Positions 56,353-64,000 of a DNA stretch of 64,000 nucleotides are shown piece after piece. Under the pieces are notes generated by a model. It made no database searches, was not told where the DNA came from, and worked only from the letters and a program-made list of their open reading frames with translations. This DNA is from Pachyseris speciosa (taxonomy: Eukaryota > Cnidaria > Anthozoa > Scleractinia > Pachyseridae), in assembly GCA_016490735.1 (NCBI GenBank), contig JAEMWC010000262.1, positions 563,501-627,500 of the forward strand. Direction: 5' to 3'. Each line of letters starts with the position of its first letter. Position 1 is the first letter of the stretch. Made by a program: the position numbers and the translations under genes.

Positions 56353-57089
56353 GGCCTGTACAATTTCTATTGAGCATGCTCCAAATTCAAATGTAACCGT
56401 TCCTTGGGCGGTCTCGCTTTTAAAATGAGTTAATCATCAAATCTTGAAATTTGACACAATTATGTTCCCGTGTTATTTCCGCGCGTACTGTCAAAATTCT
56501 TTCAACCCCGGGTAATTCAATCGTGGATTTCCAGTTTTAAGATCTCCGAAAACTCCCGTGAAGAAGTCGACGTCAAAAGTGAAAGACACAATTTGTTTGA
56601 TATGTGGAATTTGCCTAATCGGCGAACGATGTACATTCATGGAGCAAATTTGAGAGCTTCTTGGAAAATATTGTTTGGCTTGTCGAAAGAGTATCATCAG
56701 TGTGAAGCGGATGTCGAAAGCTAGCCCGTCGCCAAAAGCCAAGAAATAACCTCGCCATAACCGGTTGATAGCCTCCGCTTCAAGAGATGGAAGGATCTGC
56801 GAGATAAACCTATCGTTCCACACAGAAAATTAAACAGAGACCTTGATTGTGGTTCCGTGAGGCTTGAAATTGGTCCGATTTTAACTTTTGTGAGAGCACA
56901 TTTCACGGCTTTTTCAAAGACTTTGTACGAAAGCGAAGCAGCTGCTATGCTTGTCGATCGATTGTAAACAATATTCCGTGGGCGCGAAAAAAGTCAGCGA
57001 TTCTCACGATTGAGCATGCGCACCAGGGGCAAACCGGTACTGACTCATCCATTTTTTTGGATGATCGGCGGATCAAAAATGTGCAGGCC

Positions 57090-57151
57090 GCGAGCAGAGT
57101 CTCCTTCCTCTTCCCGATTTTTCTAGGAAGATCGAAGGAGACTCTGCTCGC
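57090..57151. repeat. Palindromic GCGAGCAGAGTCTCCTTC hairpin, copy 2
   Basis: An inverted copy of 56290-56352, with the same stem and an inverted loop. Flanking bases (GCAGGCCGCGAGC) also match the complement of the first copy's edge. Confidence 0.7.
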
Positions 57152-57241
57152 AGGGTACGGGTAGGCTGCAGCTGGAGCTGGAATTGCCCGTCTTGCTTGC
57201 TTCAGATGGGGAGAGCGATTTAAACGGTAAGTAGTTTCATT

Positions 57242-57688
57242 AAATGATAGCTGAGTTAATCTTTTGTCTCACGATTGAGTTACAAAGATGTGGATAGCGA
57301 CGTTTCGACCACTATACTGCTGGTCTTCATCAGGCGACGGTGTCGACTGGCTGCGTGTGAGTATAAGAAGCACCGTGGCTGGTGGTGATTGGTGCGTTTC
57401 GATCCTCGCTTAGGCTGTTGTTGATTGGAGGATTTCGATCCTTGTCGTTCAGACCAGAAATTGTTCCCTCAGCGGTCCGTTTTGGTACTGATCGGCTGTT
57501 GTGTTGTTTGATCGTGGGCATCCACGCTTCAGGAATTTCAATTCCACTGTCCCTGTTACCACCAACCACAGTGCTTCTTATACTCACACGTAGCCAATCG
57601 ACACGACCAGCAGTATAGCGGTCGAAACGTCGCGATCCACATCTTTGTGACTCAATCGTGAGACAAAAGATTAACTCAGCTATCATTT
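57242..57688. repeat. Inverted-repeat segment with GACGTTTCGACC motif (Penelope-end-like)
   Basis: Arms of over 100 bases (57242-57372 and 57571-57688) are inverted copies containing GAGTTAATCTTTTGTCTCAC and CGACGTTTCGACC next to CAGTATAG. The GACGTTTCGACC...GTCTTCATCAGG arrangement is typical of the ends of Penelope-like retroelements as I know them. That class is an inference. Confidence 0.5.
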
Positions 57689-58202
57689 GAAACCACGATG
57701 ACGAACACCTTTTATAACATAGTTTCATTAAATTAACGATAAAATAGGCTGCATTTGTGTTTTCATTTGCTATGTCGAGGCAGCAGGCTAGCAGATTTGA
57801 CAGGTTTGGCACGTTGTCGGAGTGGTCGTACTTCGCAATCGTCAAGCAAAACCACTGGACTCTGGAATTTTGTAATTTCTGTCATAATTAAAGCCAAATG
57901 CTTAGTAGTTCGACGGCGTTCTCATAGACACGTTTTCGCCGGTTCATGAGCCATTAAATGTGCATTCATTGTAACTGTAAAATACCAATCTAATATCACA
58001 AAAAGAGCTCTTCCTCCGGCAGTTTATGCAAAGGCAAATCCGAACGCTGTTACAAGGGTGCATTTTCCAGGCGACCAAGTTAACCCGACGCACACTGCCT
58101 CCTTAAAAAACCGCTCTGTTGCTGACGAAGGGTGCGCAATAAGTTTCGTAAGTGATACCATTGTTCCGCAACTCACGCTCGCGTGCGAGGCTGATTTAAA
58201 CC

Positions 58203-58346
58203 AGGTGGAGTCCTGAGTACGAAAGCGATTCCGATCATAGTGATATTGATTCAGCAGATTTTGAGTCAGAGGAACTGGTCACTGGTAAACCTGTGATAAC
58301 AAGGTCTGGAAGACAAGTCAATGCGTGGATACGGCTTGATGTTTAG
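58203..58346 (+). CDS. Small acidic open frame, possible terminal exon
   Basis: After an acceptor-like AACCAG, a frame reads SPEYESDSDHSDIDSADFES, then EELVTGKPVITRSGRQVNAW and ends IRLDV. It is about 47 residues with no start codon. The acidic run followed by TRSGRQV is reminiscent of linker regions in mobile-element or nuclear proteins, but no family is assigned. Confidence 0.3.
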   Translation, partial: RWSPEYESDSDHSDIDSADFESEELVTGKPVITRSGRQVNAWIRLDV

Positions 58347-59044
58347 GCGGTCACAAAAAGATAAGCCTCGTCATTAAGGTGAATTGAAGAACTGTTACCC
58401 ATGCAGCATGGATGTTATTTCAAATGTTTTATTCGGCACATTCGTCATTAAGCTCTGAAAAGTACGAGTAAATATACTTTCTTGTTTTATTTGTTTTGTT
58501 TTCGTCAAAGTACCGCAGTGTACATGTAGGAATGAAGATATAGACCAGATATAGTTTACCGTGGTAGTATATTACCACAGTTGAGACTGACTTTACAACA
58601 ATGAAAATTATTTTTTAAACAATGGTAATTAATTTTTAACAGATCCGTTAACAGTAACGGAAAGAAAATAACCGTTAGCCGTAAAAAAGCCAAAATATTA
58701 ACCGTTAGCCGTAAAAGACACTACCCCATTGAGACCCTCTGGTTTGTCAAACAAATGTGACTTATTGTCAGACAGACAACATGGTTCAGAAGATCACTCG
58801 CAGACAAGTATGGTTTGCTAGAGAGGCAGAAAAGTGGCTCCTTCGGAACGAGAATTCCTGTTTATTAACGCTAAAAATGAACATCGTTCCCTTACTTGCA
58901 GGTCCTATAACGAAATGGAACATTTTTCCTCTTTTTTTTTAAGCGCAATTTATTGCTGCTTAAGATTAGAAAAGAGGATTAATGTGATCAGAAACCAACT
59001 TATTCCTCTGTGTCACTGATGCGAACAGAAATCATTCAAAAAGT

Positions 59045-59303
59045 AGGCCGGGCCAGGCGTTTTGGGTATATGGTATCTAGAGCCATTTTTATTTAGGTAT
59101 ATGGTATTTTTATGTTACAATTCGGGTATAAAGTATCTGGTTCTTCCTGAATTTTAGGTATTCGATATGCAGCCATAAATTAAATGCTTCAATATAATTT
59201 TAGGTATTAAGTATCACACGTTTTACAATTATAAGGTATCTTGGTATCTTATGGGGGAAAAACTGGGTATATTGGTATCCCACTAGCCCTCCTGGCCGGG
59301 CCT
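59045..59303. mobile_element. 259-bp MITE, AGGCC(C/G)GGCCAGG ends
   Basis: The left end AGGCCGGGCCAGGCG matches the right end CCTGGCCGGGCCT in inverse. The interior repeats GGTATATGGTATC / GGTATTAAGTATC phrases many times. Confidence 0.65.
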
Positions 59304-59588
59304 GAAAAAGGAACAGCTTGTTCTCATTTGCAAATCAGAGAACACTTTCCCGGGACAGTTGTTCCTTTGTATCGTTGCCGATAATGTAATATTCCCGTTA
59401 ACAGGGACGACGTGTTCCCCACTGGGTTAAGTACGCAGTGAAATTAATGGCATGAAAAGGAACTTTTGCTCCTAAAAAAATATTAACGGAACAAAGTGTT
59501 TCTTTTCACTGAAATAAACAGCAACTTTGTGTTCCCAACGACAACAGCGGGGCCTTTGGTTCCGAAATGAGCTGACATTTGTTCCTAA

Positions 59589-60077
59589 TGTATCAGCCAA
59601 TTCCAAAAGCGCCCATCCCCCCCAGGGTATAACCCGAGTATTTGATCAGAAATTTGTGCCGCACGGTGGGGCATTTGACTTTGGGTTTCGCGAATGTTTC
59701 GCGCGCAAATATATTCATTCATTCACCACGGGAGCCGCTTCACAGTTGATATGCCTTTATTCAAAGATTGGAGTGCAGACAAAAGAGATCGGAAAGGAGT
59801 TTTGGAGAACGATTTTTCGGATTTGGTTTGAAAAAGGTAAGCGATTTCAGAATAAAATATTCATTATGAGCGGGGAGAGTGCCAAAATGCTTCATGCAAC
59901 GAATTTTTTAGTCAGTTTTTACACTTGATTAGCCGTTTTTGAGGCCCAGACAGTGGGGCATTTGACCGTCTAAACTGGAAACACAGCGGGCATTTGATCA
60001 AAGTTTTTCAAAGAGTCAAATGCCCGGGTGTTTTCCCGGGGGGAGGGGGATGGGCGCTTTTGGAATTGACTGATACA
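59589..60077. mobile_element. 489-bp Harbinger-like MITE, intact relative of 35344-39376
   Basis: The ends TGTATCAGCCAATTCCAAAA and TTTTGGAATTGACTGATACA are inverted, and TAA is duplicated at 59586-59588 and 60078-60080. It shows the family's uninterrupted length. The open frame 59527-59928 runs through it but has no recognised domain. Confidence 0.88.
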
Positions 60078-60080
60078 TAA

Positions 60081-61984
60081 GGACGGATTTCATAAGCGAG
60101 CAAAAGTTGGGTTTCTTAACCCTGTTACGTTTATTCGAATTATTTATTTGAGGCTGTTTAAGTGGAATGCCTGTGAACTAGCTAAAGCAGCTGAGTGCAT
60201 TTTCACTATAAACAAAGCATTTACATTTTTATATGTGCAGGATTAATTTGCTCATTTTAAAGGGCCAGAAACTCGCGGAACACTTGATTTTCAAAAACTC
60301 ATTATCTCTGGTTTCTCATCAAAATACTTCTAATTCTCCAGATGTTACTCATGAAAATAATTGCCCAGCGGCACCGAAAACAAACTAACAAACAAAAAAT
60401 TTGATGCCAAAATCTGGGTCAGTTGCAATTACTTTTGGGAAACGTGGATGATAATGACGATGTTGATAGTGATGGTGATGTTGTTGTTTAACAGTTCCTG
60501 TCTGGCGAATTTATTTCTGACGTGGATAAGAAAAGTGAACAACCCGTGAGTAATTCCTTAACGAATACATGGGTATAACGAAAGAATGGGGATCTTGCAA
60601 TAGTGCCATCCATACCGGGGATAGAGCAAAAATATATACATTTTCAAGGTCGCGCAGGACCCTTGGTCATTTCAGATCTCTCAATTCCGCCACTCGATCA
60701 ATGTCAATGAAATTTAATCGGCATACTGGCGGAAGACTGAATTGCATCACGACTGCCATCTAACAAGGAAACAAAACCCTGTATGTGGTGATATTTTGAG
60801 CTACCAAAGTTAAGATTTACAGAAGGGTAAATTTTGAGTCCACTCTTTCAGCCTGAGAAGTACCATGAGTTAAAGGGTTGCATTATCTAGTGATAATTGA
60901 ATTATAACCTGTTTTGTAAGTTATGGGCTTCTAAGGGCGTAAAAAGATAAGGATTACATTTTGGAACCTTCGACCTTCTTGCAGAAAGTTCTTTTTGCAA
61001 ATTCCGCTTCCGTCACATCACACCTACGTGTATCAAGGTAAAATTCTAGATCCGCAACCGAAACTCGAACTCAAAATTGCAAACCCGACTCCAAAATTCA
61101 TAACAAAGAAATAATTTATTATACAATCGATATCACATTTTCGATGAACAATAGATTTTGCCCGTCCAGACTCGTCATCAGGATGAGTTCTAGCTCCCAT
61201 TGGATTAAGATCCTTTGTGTTTGCTCGTCACGAGCAAACACAAAGGACAGACAAATTTATTGTTCACAGCAAGTGTGATATTAGTCTATAGGGCGCATGC
61301 ACGTTACGTCATAACCGCCATGTTGGTGTACCATGAACAAAAGATTTCTCGTTAGCTTCTTTTGTTATTGTCCACCGACATGGCCGCCAACCATCGTCAT
61401 TCGAATCTCTGGAGACTGGTTGCATACCCTCTATAACAGTCCAGACGTTGCGCTCGAACACGTAAACTCGTTCACGAGCGTATGACACGCGTGTTAGACG
61501 TGCGTACCCTCCTTTAGCTCGCTAGGTTTCAATTCCGCGCACGTTTACACAACAGACCATCGCAAAGATAGAGATCGTTTCTCAGCCTCTGTTTGACAAC
61601 GGTCACTCACCGAATCGTAAACTCTGTTGTTCTTGTGTCCATTGCGAGTGACAGCCGTGTGTTTTGTTTATTTTTCACTCTTCAGAACAAGGCCAATAGA
61701 CTTTGTGACTTCATACAATTTTGTATTGTTCAAAATGAGCTGAAGCGTTAAGTCTGCGTCTATAGCGTAAACACAGCTTCTTTAACGTTTTCAGTTTCCA
61801 TTCCCGATGACACTGTCTAAGTTTTCAACCGTGTTCCTTGTGAAAACGAGAAGAAGACCCAGTGCCGTTTGGACGTTTAAACGCAACACAGCTGTAGGGA
61901 CATCATGTATTTAAGAAAGCGAGAAAAAAACCTGCACTTATGAAACAGAATGAATGACCTCAAGAGGAGTTTACATTTTGTTGT
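60081..61984. other. No recognised gene; one perfect palindrome
   Basis: It contains a GAT-rich microsatellite (about 60448-60490) and the palindrome at 61211-61247. CG-containing stretches at 61430-61530 look promoter-like in composition, but no gene start was found. Confidence 0.3.
61211..61247. repeat. Perfect 18-bp inverted repeat with 1-base centre
   Basis: TCCTTTGTGTTTGCTCGT at 61211-61228 pairs with ACGAGCAAACACAAAGGA at 61230-61247. Just upstream is CCAGACTCGTCATCAGGATG, in the style of Penelope-element ends, so it may be the junction of a head-to-head element end. Confidence 0.85.
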
Positions 61985-63590
61985 TTGATTGCAGATCTGT
62001 ACTGTTTGTGGAAGCTAGTGCGACAACGTATTCAAAGGTGTTTCTAGAGGTAACTACTGTCAATTTCGTCTTACCGTATTAAGACACCATGAGCATGAAG
62101 CATAAAAATAACAACGGCCATCAAGTAATGGAAAATTGCTACCTCTATTAAGGCCAAAACTTTTGTCACTCCAACTAAATTTAAGAAATTAGTCGTGCTT
62201 TAAGGCCAATTTTACCTCCTCTTTAACTTTCGCCGAAATCGCGGATCCAAAGAGATACTTCTGCAAGGAGTTGTTGCGTCTTCACCATCCAGCAGTAAAA
62301 GCGAAACTATGGCACAGCATTACTTTCTTCGTCAGCAACGTTGGTATGTAAAGGCTAAACCAGGCAAAATCTTATTTTGTTTGGTCAAACCCGTGAACTA
62401 TATCACGGTGTCTGCCTTTATTCGGATAGAGAGGTATATCGCTTGATGTGAAATGTTAAACATTTATTTGAGCCATCAAAAGAAATCAGTAGCTTAAAGC
62501 CAATGAGCAAGGTATGAAAGAATGTCTACGGATAAACCCTAATTATATGCATGCTTGATAACATTGTTTATCCCCGCTGGCAATACTTTCAAACTTGTTT
62601 TCTTAGAGTGAATTAGTTTACTGTGAAAGCCGTTTGAAGTTCAGCTTCTCTTTGCTTGAATTACACCTATCAGTCACTGTGTAAATAGAACCATTCTTTG
62701 TTCTGACCAGCATTGTACAGAACCAACTGTGTTGTATTTGAGGTTTTGTCAAGTGATGCAATGACTATTCGCAAACTATTGTTCTTTCGCACATTTTGAT
62801 TAACATGTGGTCGTGTTATTTTTAGTTTCATTCGTAACAACAACAGAAACGCTTGTTCACAGTAAGTCACTGTTGAAATTCCACTAACGAATAAAATCTC
62901 ATTTTGCCTCTTTAATATTTCAGTACGTTTAATTTTCCCCATGAGGAAAATCGACACAGAGGTGAATAATTGTTTTAGTATATACCACAAAAGCTGAATA
63001 ATTAGCGGACCAAAACATTACTTTACGTGTGACAATATACCGACAAATGGTCGGAAATTGTAAAATCTCGCACGCCGGCTGCTCGGAGGTGAATAGTACT
63101 TGGTAATCGCCTCCGAATTAACCAATCATTGCGCGCGAAAAGCACTATTCACTTGTGTGGTATATACTAATCCAGTTTATTTTCATTTATTTTATTTCAT
63201 TCATTGCAGGTCTGTATTGTTTTGAAAGAAAGGGAGTGTGGAAACGTTTTGAAAGGTAAATAGCGTCTTGTGACCGTTTTGATTTCCTTCTTGTAATATT
63301 AAGATACTAATATCCAATTGCAAAGATTATGCATTTGTGCATGTCTACAAATATCCAGTATAGATAGGGATCCAGTTTTTGGAAAACAACGCAGTTTTTT
63401 CGCTTTTCCGACGATGAAAGGTAAATTAAGTGAAAGTTTGGAGTAAAAAGACCGAAGGGACACAAAATCTTTTTGTTTGTTGAAACCGAGTATTATAATT
63501 CTACCACTAATAAGTATATCGCTTGATCATTATGTGGAATGGAAATAGACATTTATCTGAGCTCTCAAAAGAAATCAGTAATACGCTGGA
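61985..63590 (+). repeat. Local tandem duplication of about 1.2 kb period, possibly with micro-exons
   Basis: Segments at 61985-62100 and 62400-62500 recur at 63200-63310 and 63500-63590: TGCAG(A/G)TCTGTA(C/T)TGTTT, AT(A/T)AAGA(C/T)AC, TATATCGCTTGAT, and CATTTAT(T/C)TGAGC before CAAAAGAAATCAGTA. In each copy a 46-55 base stretch is bounded by a TTGCAG acceptor and GTAA donor (61995-62049 and 63210-63255). A MITE (62976-63169) separates the copies. Confidence 0.55.
62976..63169. mobile_element. 194-bp MITE, TAGTATATACCACA ends
   Basis: TAGTATATACCACA at the left and TGTGGTATATACTA at the right are perfect inverted repeats. The interior is CG-rich with no coding. A plus-strand T-rich flank lies on the left. 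Confidence 0.8.
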
Positions 63591-63799
63591 CAAAACTGTT
63601 CTAGATATACGTTTTACCATATAGAAATAGAACAAGAAAAGGAACCTGAATGTTGTCTTTTTTAAAACGTTATTATTTCTCCCAATAAAAATAATACATT
63701 ATAAGTTGTAACAGTGGCAGGAAAAGAAACGCGTTGGCAAATACAATTGGCGCCAAAATTCTCGCCTTTCACACAGAATGTTTCTTCGTGAGAAATATT

Positions 63800-64000
63800 G
63801 GCCGTATTTATACTAGAGACGGATCATCCGTCTGGGACAAACTTGGGCAAAGAAGGGTAGCTCGTCTGATAATCCGTCTGTGTATAAATACGGGCAAGCA
63901 GACGGATCATCCATCCACACGAGCTATCGCGATAGCCCGTCTTGTGAGACGAACCAACGTGGATAACTCGTCAAGACGGATGATCCGTCTTTGTGTATAA
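63800..64000. repeat. GACGGATGATCCGTC palindrome cluster at the window edge
   Basis: Variants of AGACGGAT(C/G)ATCCGTCT occur at about 63818-63834, 63900-63912 and 63975-63990, with GTGTATAAATACGGGC and TATCGCGATA between. This is probably one end of a MITE cut by the window boundary. Confidence 0.6.

Larger units (their letters stand above)
55480..58738. mobile_element. 3.26-kb DNA element with 8-bp target duplication, no recognised transposase
   Basis: CTGGTTTG is duplicated at 55472-55479 and 58739-58746. The ends AGAGTCTCAATGGGG and AGGGTCTCAATGGGG (right, inverted) differ by one base and are followed on both sides by repeats of AACCGTTAGCCGTAAAA. An 8-bp duplication fits hAT or P-type elements. 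Inside are a MITE (55872-56081), two hairpins (56290-56352, 57090-57151), a foldback segment (57242-57688) and a small acidic open frame (58203-58346). Frames at 56491-56823 minus and 57330-57845 minus have no recognised domain. Confidence 0.72.

Noticed and set aside
62670..62990. 106-codon minus-strand frame
   Set aside because: No recognised motif. It overlaps the MITE end at 62976 and lies between the two halves of a tandem duplication.

Overview
The window is a stretch of a eukaryotic nuclear genome that is very rich in repeats. It most likely comes from an anthozoan cnidarian, and probably a stony coral. The reasons are an AT-rich, intron-style layout, a DZIP3-type HEPN / NTPase / TPR gene of the kind expanded in corals and sea anemones, a Mutator-like transposase fused to a DEDDh exonuclease, an RTE-type LINE, and a dense load of short inverted-repeat (MITE-like) elements. 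The species cannot be fixed from the sequence alone.

Layout, left to right. 1-2.3 kb: decayed Mutator-like transposase/exonuclease (minus strand) with a MITE inserted in it. 3.1-3.3 kb: a candidate first coding exon (minus). 4.7-5.5 kb and 15.7-16.1 kb: two exon-like open stretches with splice sites. Each lies directly upstream of one copy of a large tandem segmental duplication (copy A about 5.65-12.0 kb, copy B about 16.1-25.6 kb). Copy B was enlarged by later insertions that can be dated against copy A. 13.3-14.1 kb: a RecQ-like helicase fragment between inverted arms. 26-32 kb: several MITEs with clear target-site duplications (TSDs) and a foldback element that carries a 93-bp minisatellite. 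32.3-33.2 kb: 3' end of a CR1/L2-type LINE.

33.6-49.6 kb is one RTE-type LINE copy split by about 14.5 kb of nested insertions. These include an element with TTA TSDs. Inside it is a 3.2-kb element whose ends are arrays of AGGAATTCCT palindromes, and inside that a piggyBac-like element at TTAA. The same block holds a foldback element and a complete but dead Ty3/Gypsy-like LTR retrotransposon (gag, protease, RT, RNase H, integrase).

50.7-54.0 kb holds the one substantial host-type gene. It encodes a HEPN domain (with an intact R-x4-H motif), a coiled coil, a P-loop NTPase, nine or so TPRs and a C-terminal CaaX box. It is broken by four frameshifts, all in the same direction. 54.8-64 kb is again mobile-element territory: a 3.26-kb element with 8-bp TSDs containing other repeats, several MITEs, and a tandem duplication that carries two possible micro-exons.

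Apart from the HEPN-TPR gene and a few orphan exon-like stretches, almost everything recognisable is mobile-element derived. The window is best read as a nested-insertion record beside one probable innate-immunity-type gene. No complete intact gene can be claimed.
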